Shown one piece after another: positions 52,406 to 61,327 of a DNA stretch of 64,000 nt (the first letter of the stretch is position 1; every line of letters begins with the position of its first letter). The notes beneath the pieces are model-generated. The model was not told where the DNA came from, searched no databases, and saw only the letters and a program-made list of their open reading frames with translations. This DNA is from RYN-133 sp963708645 (GTDB lineage: Bacteria; Actinomycetota; Actinomycetes; Mycobacteriales; Jatrophihabitantaceae), in assembly GCA_963708645.1 (NCBI GenBank), contig CAVPTA010000002.1, positions 124,001 to 188,000 of the forward strand, in the 5' to 3' direction. The position numbers were made by a program, and so were the translations under genes.

Positions 52406-53252
52406 TCAGCCGAGGTGGATGAGCTTCCACATGCCCATGAACGCGTGCGGCATGCCGGTCTTGAAGTCCGGCCAGAAGCAGGCGATCAGGTACTTGCCGC
52501 GGAGGCAGGTTCAGGTACACGTCACCGCTCTGCCCGTTGGTCAGCACACCGGTGCCGAAGTTCGGACGAAGGCCCCACGACGGCTGGCCCCTCGCACCGC
52601 CTTTGAAGAAGCGGTGGACCTGCGCGTTGGTCGTGCTCTCCTTGACCTCCTGGAACTGCACGAAGTGCGGCTGGTCGGCGTTGTTGACCAGGTGCACCCA
52701 GCCCGTGTGCGGCAGCGTGGGCTTGTTGGTCACGAACCCGTAGGTGTAGAGCCCGATCCTGCCGCCGCTCGGAACCTGCTGCCGCGGCGTCTGGCGGCCG
52801 ACAACCTTGACGAACGCGAACTTGTTCGTGTTCACGTCGATGAACAGGAACTGCCCCGCCGGCAGGTTGGCCGAGAACGCACCCGGATTGTTCGGTCCCG
52901 CTTCGGTGCCGCCGCGCAGGACCGTGCGACGGTCCACGCGGTTGACGGCCGGAACGTTGCCGCTCAGAGCCTTTCCGATGTCCTGGCCGAACTGGGGCAG
53001 CGAATACCCCTTCTTCAGCTTGACGATGTTGACCTGGTGCACGCCCTTGCCGGTCGTGACGTGGAAGATCGATCGGCCTGCGGCGATCGTGTTGTGAGCG
53101 CCCACCTGGATGCTCTTGTTCGTCACGTGCACCGGCACGATCGGAACCGGCGCAAGGCCGGCGGCATTGGCCACCGTCGGTGCGGCGGCGAGTGTGCCGA
53201 CGACGGCCGCCGATACGGCGACCGCGACCGCGGCATGTCTGCGGAACTGCAT
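52406..53252 (-). CDS. Secreted cupredoxin-like protein, copy 1 (one frame break)
   Basis: About 281 residues. Signal peptide MQFRRHAAVAVAVSAAVVG, cleavage near ANAAG. Same architecture as copy 2: SIFHVTTGKGVHQV, RRTVLRGGTEAGPNNPGAF, NADQPHFVQFQEVKE, and after an extra base near 52502, GKYLIACFWPDFKTGMPHA and the stop at 52406. Without correction the frame runs on into copy 2. Putative copper ligands are identical to copy 2, which argues that they matter. Confidence 0.72.
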
Positions 53253-53429
53253 GAATCCTCCCTAAGGACTTCGACAAAGAAGCTCGCGCGGGAAGATCAA
53301 AACCTGCATACAGCGCACGCACAAGGATGCTGGCACCCCCGTCCGGAATGTTGTCGCAAACTTGCTATGACAAATCGGACGATTGCCTTGGGCGAGCAGG
53401 TGATCCTTACAGAGATGTCACCCGAACGA

Positions 53430-54383
53430 TCACCGTGTCGGGTCGAGGACGAGCTTGCCGAGCGAACTGCGGTCGAGCAGCGCCCTGTGCGCGTCCGCGG
53501 CTTCTGCCAACCGGTAGCTCGCGCCGATGACGGGGCGCAGCGATCCGTCTGCGAGCAGACCCATCAGGTCGGTCACCGCGGCAGCGAGCATGCCCGGACT
53601 TTGCAACACGTGCACGAGCCAGAAACCGATCACCGCCTGGCTGCGTGCCATCAGCAGGCGCGCATCGATCGGCGACGGCGGCGTGCGGCCGGCCATGCCG
53701 AACACCGCGAGCCGGCCGAGCGGCGCGAGCGCGGCGAGGCTCTCGTCGAAGACGCGTCCGCCCGTCATCTCGAGCACGACGTCGACCTTCTTGCCGTCGT
53801 TCGCCTCGCGCAGCGCCGCGGTCAGGTCCTCGGCGCGGGAGTCGACCGCGATGTCGGCGCCGAGGTCGAGGCACAGTGCCCGCTTCTCCTCCGACGAGGC
53901 GGTCGCGATCACCCGTCCGGCACCCCACCGCTTGGCGAGCTGGATCGCGATCGTGCCGACGCCGCCGGCACCGGCGTGGACGACGACGCTCTCGCCCTCT
54001 TGCATATGGGTCGATGTGCGCAACAGATGCCACGCGGTCGAGCCCTGCACGAGCGTGGTCAGCGCAGCGGCGTCCGAGACCGCGTCCGGCACCGGGATCA
54101 ACACGCGTGGGTCGAGCGCGATCTTCTCGGCGTAACCGCCGACGCCGACCAGCCCGAGCAGCCGCGAGCCGTCCGTGGCGCGAACCACGACCTCGCCGCC
54201 CGGGATCATCGGCAGGGTCTGCTTGGCGAGGTACGAGTCCTCGGTCTGGTGGGTGTCGGCGTAGTTGATGCCGGCGGCGAGGACGTCGAACACCTGCTGA
54301 CCGTCGGCCGCTTCGGGATCGGCAACCTCGCTGACGAGGAGTTTCTCGGGACCGCCGAACTCGGTGAGCTGGATCGCGCGCAT
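53430..54383 (-). CDS. NADPH:quinone oxidoreductase-like, MDR superfamily
   Basis: 317 residues from ATG 54383. Medium-chain dehydrogenase/reductase fold without catalytic zinc ligands: MRAIQLTEFGGPEKL start, INYADTHQTEDSYL, and the cofactor loop VVHAGAGGVGTIAIQLAKRWGAG. Likely reduces quinones or enones with NADPH. TACGGT six bases upstream suggests a leaderless transcript. Divergent from fabG across 69 bases. Confidence 0.88.
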   Translation of the reverse strand: MRAIQLTEFGGPEKLLVSEVADPEAADGQQVFDVLAAGINYADTHQTEDSYLAKQTLPMIPGGEVVVRATDGSRLLGLVGVGGYAEKIALDPRVLIPVPDAVSDAAALTTLVQGSTAWHLLRTSTHMQEGESVVVHAGAGGVGTIAIQLAKRWGAGRVIATASSEEKRALCLDLGADIAVDSRAEDLTAALREANDGKKVDVVLEMTGGRVFDESLAALAPLGRLAVFGMAGRTPPSPIDARLLMARSQAVIGFWLVHVLQSPGMLAAAVTDLMGLLADGSLRPVIGASYRLAEAADAHRALLDRSSLGKLVLDPTR

Positions 54384-54452
54384 GCACCGACCGTACCCAC
54401 GAGTAGGACGCTCCTGCGAGGACGTCCCGGCGAATCGGCTAGCGTCGAGCGC

Positions 54453-55169
54453 GTGGACGAGAACAGCGGCAGGACGGTTCTGGTCACCGGCGGTAACCGC
54501 GGCATCGGCCTCGCGATAGCGACAGCGTTCGCCGCGAACGGCGACCGTGTCGCGATCACCCATCGCGGCAGCGGAGCGCCGGAGGGGATGTTCGGTGTCC
54601 AGTGCGACGTCACCTCCGGCGAACAGGTCGACGCCGCGTTCGCCTCGATCGAACAAGAACTCGGGCCAGTCGAGATCCTCGTCTCGAACGCCGGCATCAC
54701 CGACGACACGCTCTTGCTGCGGATGAGCGAGGAGTCGTTCCAACGCGTCCTGGACGCGAACCTGACCGGCGCCTACCGGGTCGCGCAACGCGCGAGCAAG
54801 GGGATGCTGCGCGCCCGCAGGGGCCGGCTGATCTTCATCTCGTCGGTCGTCGCTCTCGTCGGGTCGCCGGGCCAGGCCAACTACGCAGCGAGCAAGGCCG
54901 GCCTGATCGGACTGGCCCGCTCGATCGCTCGCGAGCTCGGGTCACGCTCGATCACTGCGAATGTGATCGCACCCGGCTTCATCGAGACCGACATGACCGC
55001 CGGACTCGGCGAGGCACGCCAGAAGGAAATCCTGGCCGGCGTCCCGTTGGGCAGGTACGGCACGGCGGACGAGGTCGCCGGCGCCGCGCTCTACCTCGCT
55101 TCGGACGCAGCGGCCTACGTCTCCGGCGTGGTGCTACCTGTCGACGGCGGGATCGGAATGGGGATCTGA
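54453..55169 (+). CDS. fabG: 3-oxoacyl-ACP reductase FabG
   Basis: NADPH-dependent ketoreductase of type II fatty-acid (and, in mycolate makers, meromycolate) synthesis. 238 residues: TGGNRGIGLAIA (cofactor), NAGITDD, catalytic Ser in FISSVVAL and YAASK, PGFIETDMT. GTG 54453 is seven bases after TAGCGT, a leaderless arrangement. Followed directly by the enoyl reductase, as in the fabG1-inhA operon. Confidence 0.95.
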   Translation: MDENSGRTVLVTGGNRGIGLAIATAFAANGDRVAITHRGSGAPEGMFGVQCDVTSGEQVDAAFASIEQELGPVEILVSNAGITDDTLLLRMSEESFQRVLDANLTGAYRVAQRASKGMLRARRGRLIFISSVVALVGSPGQANYAASKAGLIGLARSIARELGSRSITANVIAPGFIETDMTAGLGEARQKEILAGVPLGRYGTADEVAGAALYLASDAAAYVSGVVLPVDGGIGMGI

Positions 55170-55170
55170 G

Positions 55171-55938
55171 ATGGGCATTCTCGACGGCAAGAAGCTGCTG
55201 ATCACCGGGGTGATCACCGACGCTTCGATCGCGTTCTCGGTCGCGCGCCTCGCGCAGCAGGAGGGCGCGCAGATCGTCCTGACCGGGTTCGGTCGCATGT
55301 CGCTCGTCCAGCGGGTGGCCAGGAAGCTGCCCGACCCGCCACCGGTGATCGAGCTCGACGTCTCGAACCAGGAACAACTCGACTCGCTGGCCGACCGCGT
55401 GCGCGAGCACATGGACGGCGTCGACGGCGTGCTGCACTCGATCGGGTTCGCACCGGCGTCCTGCCTCGGCGGCGACTTCCTCGCGACCCCGTGGGACGAC
55501 GTCGCGACCGCGGTGCAGATCTCGACGTTCTCGCTGAAATCGCTCGCTGTCGCGACGCTGCCACTGTTCAGCGAGGCCGGCGGATCGATCGTCGGCCTCA
55601 CGTTCGACGCCCGGTTCGCCTGGCCGGCCTACGACTGGATGGGCATCGCGAAGGCCGGCCTCGAATCCACGGCGCGTTACCTGGCTCGTGAGCTCGGCCC
55701 GAAACACATCCGCGTCAACACCATCGCCGCGGGGCCGCTGCGCACGATGGCTGCCAAGAGCATCCCTGGCTTCGCTCAGTTCGAGGAGGCCTGGGACGGG
55801 CGGGCGCCGCTGGGATGGAACAACGAGGACGCCGAGCCGGTCGCGCGATCGACCCTCGCGCTGCTGTCGGACTGGCTACCTGCGACGACCGGCGAGATGA
55901 TCCACGTCGACGGCGGCTTCCACGCGATGGGCGTCTAG
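55171..55938 (+). CDS. inhA: Enoyl-ACP reductase (InhA/FabI family)
   Basis: NADH-dependent enoyl reductase, 255 residues. MGILDGKKLLITGVITDASIAF start, catalytic YDWMGIAK (Y-x6-K), FDARFAWPAYDW with the conserved Phe/Tyr, and AAGPLRTMAAKSI, all strongly like mycobacterial InhA. One base after fabG and one before hemH; the operon fabG-inhA-hemH is conserved. The symbol fabI is equally acceptable for a non-mycolate organism. Confidence 0.95.
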   Translation: MGILDGKKLLITGVITDASIAFSVARLAQQEGAQIVLTGFGRMSLVQRVARKLPDPPPVIELDVSNQEQLDSLADRVREHMDGVDGVLHSIGFAPASCLGGDFLATPWDDVATAVQISTFSLKSLAVATLPLFSEAGGSIVGLTFDARFAWPAYDWMGIAKAGLESTARYLARELGPKHIRVNTIAAGPLRTMAAKSIPGFAQFEEAWDGRAPLGWNNEDAEPVARSTLALLSDWLPATTGEMIHVDGGFHAMGV

Positions 55939-55939
55939 A

Positions 55940-56986
55940 TTGTCGGCCAATTCGTTCCAAGCACTGCTGTTCCAGTCGTTCGGAGGCCCCGAGGGACACG
56001 ACGACGTGATGCCGTTCCTGCGCAACGTCACGCGCGGGCGAGGCGTACCCGACGAGCGACTCGAGGAGGTAGCACAGCACTACCACGCAGTCGGCGGCGT
56101 CTCACCGATCAATGCGCAGAACAAGGCGTTGATCGCCGCACTCGACAAGGAGTTCGCCGACAACGGCATTGCCTTGCCGATCTACTACGGCAACCGCAAC
56201 TGGCGCCCCTACGTCGCAGACGCTGTGCGACGCATGCGCGACGATCACGTCAAGCGAGCACTCGTCGTCGCGACCAGCGCGACCAGCTCGTTCTCGGGCT
56301 GTCGTCAGTACCGCAACGATCTCGCGCAGGCCCGCACCGTCGCCGGCGACGGCTCGCCCGAGCTGGTCAAGCTGCGACACTACTTCGACCACCCCGGTTT
56401 CATCGCAGCGAATGTCGATCATGTACAGGCCGCGCTCGCCACTCTTCCCGAGAACGTCCGGGCCGAGGCGCGGCTGGTGTTCACTGCGCACTCGATCCCG
56501 ACGGCGATGAATGATGCCTCGGGGCCCCAGCACAACGGTTTGTACGAGGCACAGCACCGTGAGACGGCTCGGTTGGTCACCGCGCTGGTGCGCGGGGTAG
56601 ATGCAGAGTTCGACCTCGTGTGGCAGTCGCGCTCCGGACCACCGCAGGTGCCGTGGCTCGAGCCGGACATCAACGATCACCTCACTGCACTGGCCGAGCA
56701 AGGCGTGCAGGCCGTCGTTGTGTGCCCCACCGGGTTCGTGTCGGACCATGTCGAAGTGTTGTGGGATCTCGACACCGAGGCGCGCGCGACAGCGCAGTCA
56801 CTCGGCCTGCACTTCGCGCGCGCGGCCACTGCCGGAGTTCACCCGGGCTTCGTAACAGCGATCCGCGAGCTCGTCGAGGAGCAGCTGACCGGAGCCACGG
56901 CCAAGTCGATCGGGACGCTCGGACTGTGCGGCATCGACTGTCCGGACGGATGCTGCCCAGCACCCGCACGGCCTTCAACACAGTGA
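55940..56986 (+). CDS. hemH: Ferrochelatase (coproporphyrin type)
   Basis: Inserts iron into (copro)porphyrin. 348 residues from TTG 55940. Active-site His in VFTAHSIPTAM and the Glu region in VCPTGFVSDHVEVLWDLD. The C-terminus has CGIDCPDGCC; with the Cys in SSFSGCRQY these are the ligands of the [2Fe-2S] cluster of actinobacterial ferrochelatases. The TGA stop overlaps the GTG of the next gene. The alternative symbol is cpfC. Confidence 0.94.
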   Translation: MSANSFQALLFQSFGGPEGHDDVMPFLRNVTRGRGVPDERLEEVAQHYHAVGGVSPINAQNKALIAALDKEFADNGIALPIYYGNRNWRPYVADAVRRMRDDHVKRALVVATSATSSFSGCRQYRNDLAQARTVAGDGSPELVKLRHYFDHPGFIAANVDHVQAALATLPENVRAEARLVFTAHSIPTAMNDASGPQHNGLYEAQHRETARLVTALVRGVDAEFDLVWQSRSGPPQVPWLEPDINDHLTALAEQGVQAVVVCPTGFVSDHVEVLWDLDTEARATAQSLGLHFARAATAGVHPGFVTAIRELVEEQLTGATAKSIGTLGLCGIDCPDGCCPAPARPSTQ

Positions 56987-57507
56987 CGACCGACTGGCTC
57001 CCGATGCTGCGCACGATCTCGACCGCACGGCTCGAACTCGACGCCTGGCGCACCGACGACATCGACGACTACCAGGCCCTGGTCAACGAGCGCGATCAGC
57101 GCTTTCCGACTGCGCCACGCGGAAGCGATCCCACCCGCGACGAAGCGACACGGACGATCGCACGGCTCGCCGCCGCGATCGATGACACGGGCATCGGCCT
57201 GCTCGTCGTTCGCGTCCACGGTCGGTTCCGCGGCTACTGCGGGCTGATCGTAGGACGGTCGACGTTGGACGAGCCCGAGATCGCGTACGAACTCGCGCGC
57301 AGTGTGCAGGGCAACGGCTATGCCACCGAAGCAGCCCGGGCGATCGTGTCCGCCGCTTCGGACACGGGCCGCACCGGATCTGGGCAACGCTGCGCGAGCG
57401 GAACTCCGCCTCGTTCCGCGTCCTCGACAAGATCGGCTTCGAGCGCACCAACCGCACCACGGTCGACGAGCACGGCCCGGTCGTCTGGTGCACTCGCGCG
57501 CTCTAGG
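56983..57507 (+). CDS. GNAT family N-acetyltransferase (RimJ/RimL-like), frame-interrupted
   Basis: About 174 residues. STARLELDAWRTDD opens a RimJ/L-type domain; acetyl-CoA loop region in ELARSVQGNGYATEAARAIV. A break near 57375 is followed in another frame by LRERNSASFRVLDKIGFERT, the usual family ending. GTG 56983 overlaps hemH as GTGA; ATG 57004 is an alternative. Its stop overlaps that of the convergent hydrolase. Confidence 0.83.
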
Positions 57508-58528
57508 TTGCGCTCCGCTCGCACTCGTCACGAAGCGCGGACGTGAACCCGACGGGGTCGTCCTGGGTGCAGGCGCCCAGCCGTCCCGAGCGCAGCAACT
57601 CGCGCCACTCGGCGTCGCTCCAGCGAGCCGGTTCGGTGCCGGCCAGGAAGTCCTCGACGAGACCGACGAAGCGCGCCGGATCGGTACGGAACGGAAAGTG
57701 CCCTTCTTCGGGAAACAGTTCGAGCCGGCTGCCGGGCATCGCCGCATGGGCACGATGCGCGTGCGCGACGGGCAACACCGAGTCGCGTCCCCCCCACATG
57801 AGCATGGTCGGCATCGCATGAGCGAGGTAGCTGCGGTCGAGCATCGTCACCGACTGACCACGCCAGTCGACGACCGAGCGCAGCGTGCGGATGAACGCCG
57901 ATCGCGCTGTGTGGTCGGGGAGAGCGTCGATGATGCGCCGCAGATCGACCGCGTCGAGCCCGAGGCCGGCGTCGAGCTGCTTGAGCATCGATACCGCCGT
58001 GTTGAGCGCGAGGCGCGCGAACGGCAGCCGCAGCGCAGACATCCCCAGTTGCCCGACCACAGGCATGCTCGCGACACGCAGCAACGGAGTCACGTGGTGA
58101 CCCGCACCGCCCGTCGACACCAGCACGAGCCGATCGGTCTTTTCGGGGAACTGATAGGCGAACTGCATCGCAACACCGCCGCCGAACGAGTGACCGACGA
58201 TCGATACCGTATCGACGTCGAGCACCGCGAGCAGGTCGCGCATGCCGTTCGCGTACGCCGCGACTGAGTAATCGGCACGCGGCTTGTCCGATGCGCCGTG
58301 GCCGAGCAGATCGGGTGCGATCACGAGGTGCTCGCGGGCCAGGAGCGGGATCACCTGCTCCCATGTCCGCGAGCTGTCGCCGATGCCGTGGATCAACAAC
58401 AGCGGCGGGCCCTCGCCTGCGATGCGGAACGCGCGACGGTAGCCGTGCACGAGCCGCGTTTGCAGTGTCGGCGCGGGCTCATCGGCCAGCCAGCGTGAGT
58501 TGACGTCGTGTGCGATCCGCAATGCCAC
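57503..58528 (-). CDS. Alpha/beta hydrolase
   Basis: 341 residues. Fold motifs: PPLLLIHGIGDSSRTW (oxyanion), nucleophile Ser in IVGHSFGGGVAMQFAYQFP, Asp near MWGGRDSVLP and His in FPEEGHFPFRTDP. No signal peptide. GTG 58528 lies seven bases after TAGGGT, a leaderless arrangement that supports this start. Substrate unknown. Confidence 0.88.
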   Translation of the reverse strand: MALRIAHDVNSRWLADEPAPTLQTRLVHGYRRAFRIAGEGPPLLLIHGIGDSSRTWEQVIPLLAREHLVIAPDLLGHGASDKPRADYSVAAYANGMRDLLAVLDVDTVSIVGHSFGGGVAMQFAYQFPEKTDRLVLVSTGGAGHHVTPLLRVASMPVVGQLGMSALRLPFARLALNTAVSMLKQLDAGLGLDAVDLRRIIDALPDHTARSAFIRTLRSVVDWRGQSVTMLDRSYLAHAMPTMLMWGGRDSVLPVAHAHRAHAAMPGSRLELFPEEGHFPFRTDPARFVGLVEDFLAGTEPARWSDAEWRELLRSGRLGACTQDDPVGFTSALRDECERSAT

Positions 58529-58596
58529 GGCGCCGACCCTAGGACACAACGTTGTCGTGACAGTTGCGCGAGTGTTACGAGCCGTGTCACAGCTGC

Positions 58597-59346
58597 TTAC
58601 GTCGAGCGGACCTCGGCCGCCGCGTTGTAGCCCGCCAGCCGGGCGCGACGTACCGCCACTGCAAGCGGGCGTAGCGCGCTGGTGCGCGCGCTCATGCCGA
58701 AGCGGTCGATCGCTCCGCCTTCGGGGTCGTCAGCGGCGAGATCAAGAACAGCTTGCATACGCTCGGCCTGAGCGAGCAGCGCGATGGCCCGCGGTGGAAA
58801 ATTCGGCGGAAGATTGAGGTGCTCGCCCGCGCGCCGCGCGTCGCGCAGTGCTTCGGTGACATCGGCCGCTCCGCCGGCGACGTCGGCAGCCGTGAGCGCG
58901 CTGGCCGCTTCCCGGATTGCGGTCGTCAGCTCGTAGGACACGTCACCGAGTTGCTGGTGGTCCGGCGCGAACTCGGTGATCGCGTGGGCGTGCCACACGA
59001 CTGTCGGCGGAGCGCTACTCGGCCAGTACTCGGTCACCTCGGGCACGAGGCCGAGCGTGCCCGAGCACACTGCTTCCTCGGCCTCGAGCGCGGCGGCGAG
59101 GAACTCGGCCGGTCCGGGGACCCCGCGGACGTCCCCGCTGACCGGCAGGACCAGGCGTACCGGGTCGCCCTCGCGGCGCCACATTGTCAGGACGTCGCGC
59201 AACGGGACGAGGTCGAGACCGAGCCCGCTCACCTCGTGCGGCGCGTCGTCGAGCGTGACCGCGTCGATCACTTCGTCCGGCCCGGCATCGCCGGCGAACC
59301 ACGCCGACATCCACGCGGCGAGCGGCCCGGACCGCAACCGGTTCAC
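58597..59346 (-). CDS. Conserved actinobacterial protein of unknown function
   Basis: 249 residues, cytosolic, acidic, largely alpha-helical in the second half. Recognisable blocks: DVLTMWRREGDPVRLVLPVSGDVRGVPGPAEFLAAALEA (here split for reading: VSGDVRGVPGPAEF is the most conserved-looking) and LNLPPNFPPRAIALLAQAERM. No catalytic motif seen. GTG 59346 overlaps the ATP-grasp stop as GTGA; it is the last gene of the four-gene operon. Confidence 0.7.
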   Translation of the reverse strand: MNRLRSGPLAAWMSAWFAGDAGPDEVIDAVTLDDAPHEVSGLGLDLVPLRDVLTMWRREGDPVRLVLPVSGDVRGVPGPAEFLAAALEAEEAVCSGTLGLVPEVTEYWPSSAPPTVVWHAHAITEFAPDHQQLGDVSYELTTAIREAASALTAADVAGGAADVTEALRDARRAGEHLNLPPNFPPRAIALLAQAERMQAVLDLAADDPEGGAIDRFGMSARTSALRPLAVAVRRARLAGYNAAAEVRST

Positions 59347-60587
59347 GACAAGCGGACCCGTTCGTCCGAGACCCAGGCACCGAGCAGACCGCGATAGTGC
59401 GCGATGAAGTGGTCGTGCTCGTGCGCCGGGAAGGTCGAGCGCACGGTGTCGATGAGCGTGTGATCGAACTCGGGGCCGGCGAAGTAGTCGAGCGCGACTA
59501 CGTCCAGATGCGCCAGCCGACTAGCGCAGAAGTCGTTGTAGCGCTCGACCTCGAAGTAGTCGTCGGCCAGTGTGCGGTACGCGGCGAGCTTGTCGGCATA
59601 ACTGAGGTCGTCGCGGTCGGCGATGTCGAAGTAGCGCCGCGTGTCGAGGTCGTACCTGGGCCGCCGGCCTGTGGTCGTGCAGAAGACCGACCACTTCACC
59701 AGCGCCTTCATCGCCCACGGGAAGTAGTAGTGCAGGCTCGTGATCGCGACATCGGGACACGCGTTGGCGTAGTCGATCGGGTACACGACGCCGTCCTTGA
59801 TCAGCGTCTCGCACGAGTTGAACTCCCAGCGGAAGAAGGCGTTGACGAGCCTGCCGATGGTGACTGTCTCGTGGCCGGTCTCGGCGTCGAGGAAGTCGTG
59901 CGAGACGGAGTAGCGCGCATGCATCGGCTGGTCGGGATCGAAGTTCATGACCATCGTCTCGGCGCCGATCGACAGGCTGCGAGCGAACACATCGAAGCCG
60001 GAGACGGCCTTCTGAAGATGCATCAAGCGCTGTCCGGACTCGTCGTAGGCGCGGTGCAACTCGGCACTGTTGCGGATCTGGCTGACCCCGACCCAGGCAC
60101 CACCGTCGTAGGGCTTCATGAAGATCGGGTAGCCGATCTGGTCGGCGATGGCGTCGAGGTCGAACGACCGGTTGTACTGCTCGGCCGTGAACGCGTACTT
60201 GGCGTGGTCGGGCGGGTTCTTGTACGGGACGAGCACGGTGTCGGGCACGTGCAGTCCGAGGCGCATCATCGCGCAGTAGGCCGCGTGCTTCTCCATGCTC
60301 TGGAACGTGAACGGGCTGTTGAGCAGGTACACGTCGTCGGTAAGTGCGGACTTCTTCAGCCATTCCCGCGGGTGGTAGTACCAGTACGCCAGGCGATCGA
60401 TGACCAGATCGTGGCGGGGCTCGGCGCGTAGGTCGAACGGTTCGATCGTGACCCGCTCGGTAGCGAAGTCGTGTTCGGTGTCGACGCCGTCGGTGACCGA
60501 GCCGACCCGGCGGACGAGCGCCTCGAACGCAGTCGGCCAGTCCTGCTCGGTGCCGAGCAGCAATCCGATCAGATGAGATTTGCCCAC
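59343..60587 (-). CDS. ATP-grasp ligase of unknown substrate
   Basis: 414 residues, cytosolic. After an N-terminal domain with FDLRAEPRHDLVIDRLAYWYY, the ATP-grasp core shows YPIFMKPYDGGAWVGVSQI (lysine and glycine-rich loop), HLQKAVSGFDVFARSLSIG and TVTIGRLVNAFFRWEFNSCET, with VVYPIDYANACPDVAI near the metal site. C-terminal helical part YDLDTRRYFDIADRDDLSY. GTG 60587 has AGGA nine bases upstream, overlapping the preceding stop. It likely joins a carboxylate to an amine, but the substrate is unknown. Confidence 0.78.
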   Translation of the reverse strand: MGKSHLIGLLLGTEQDWPTAFEALVRRVGSVTDGVDTEHDFATERVTIEPFDLRAEPRHDLVIDRLAYWYYHPREWLKKSALTDDVYLLNSPFTFQSMEKHAAYCAMMRLGLHVPDTVLVPYKNPPDHAKYAFTAEQYNRSFDLDAIADQIGYPIFMKPYDGGAWVGVSQIRNSAELHRAYDESGQRLMHLQKAVSGFDVFARSLSIGAETMVMNFDPDQPMHARYSVSHDFLDAETGHETVTIGRLVNAFFRWEFNSCETLIKDGVVYPIDYANACPDVAITSLHYYFPWAMKALVKWSVFCTTTGRRPRYDLDTRRYFDIADRDDLSYADKLAAYRTLADDYFEVERYNDFCASRLAHLDVVALDYFAGPEFDHTLIDTVRSTFPAHEHDHFIAHYRGLLGAWVSDERVRLS

Positions 60588-60598
60588 GAAAGTCGTTC

Positions 60599-61327
60599 CT
60601 AGCAGAAACGGGGCAGGTGGTGTGCAACCTGTCGCCGCCAGGACGACCATTCGTGAGGGACGTCGAAGCCCCACAGGTCGAGTTCGCACTTGATGCCCTT
60701 GCCGGTGAGCGCTTCGGCAAGCCGTTGGGTGCTCGGCAGCGCGCCGGTCGGCGAGACCTCCCACGCACCTTGGCCGACGACCAGCAGAATGCTCACTCGC
60801 TCGCGCAGCCAATCCAGGTGACCGCCGCTCAAATTCGCGACGTAGGCCATCGGGTTGTTGAAGTAGGTCTCGTCGCCGGGCTCTCCCCACGAGTGCCACG
60901 TCGTCGGGTCGTAGTTGCCCGAGAAGCCCATCGCGACCGGGAAGACGTGTGCGTGCTTGAGTGCGAAGTTCACTGCGTGATACGCGCCGAGACTGCAGCC
61001 GAGCGTGATGATGTCGAGCTGACCGGCACAGTCGTCGGAGATCCAACCGACGACACGGCTGCGGATCCACGACTCGTAGTCGGTGTGGCGCCGTGCACGG
61101 TCCTCGATCGAGGCCGACCGGTCAGACCACGTCCACGAATCCGCGCTGTCGACGCAGTAGAGCTTGACGCGGCCTGCGTCGATGAGATCTGCGACGGCGT
61201 CGATCATGCCGTTGTTCTCGAAGTCCCAGGCGCGGCCCTGTTCCGACGGGAACACCAGCACCGGACGGCCGTAGTGGCCGTAGGCGATCAGCGTGCCCTG
61301 GTCGAGCTCGACCTGTTCACGGCGCAC
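60599..61327 (-). CDS. Esterase-fold hydrolase (esterase D-like), A
   Basis: 242 residues, no signal peptide. RPVLVFPSEQGRAWDFENNGM, nucleophile Ser in TLGCSLGAYHAVNFALKH, GFSGNYDPTTW and His in GFDVPHEWSSWR. Begins inside the end of the previous gene (11-base overlap) and is followed by the ATP-grasp gene. Probably acts on an ester or peptide-like compound made or used by the ligase. Confidence 0.82.
   Translation of the reverse strand: MRREQVELDQGTLIAYGHYGRPVLVFPSEQGRAWDFENNGMIDAVADLIDAGRVKLYCVDSADSWTWSDRSASIEDRARRHTDYESWIRSRVVGWISDDCAGQLDIITLGCSLGAYHAVNFALKHAHVFPVAMGFSGNYDPTTWHSWGEPGDETYFNNPMAYVANLSGGHLDWLRERVSILLVVGQGAWEVSPTGALPSTQRLAEALTGKGIKCELDLWGFDVPHEWSSWRRQVAHHLPRFC

Noticed and set aside
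51390..53252. A single 620-residue protein with two repeated domains
   Set aside because: Each half has its own signal peptide and ribosome site, a terminator hairpin lies between them, and one extra base explains the joined frame.
52227..54452. Long N-terminal extension of FabG (frame open from 52227)
   Set aside because: The upstream translation is antisense to the cupredoxin and quinone reductase genes; FabG homology begins at 54453, next to a -10 element.
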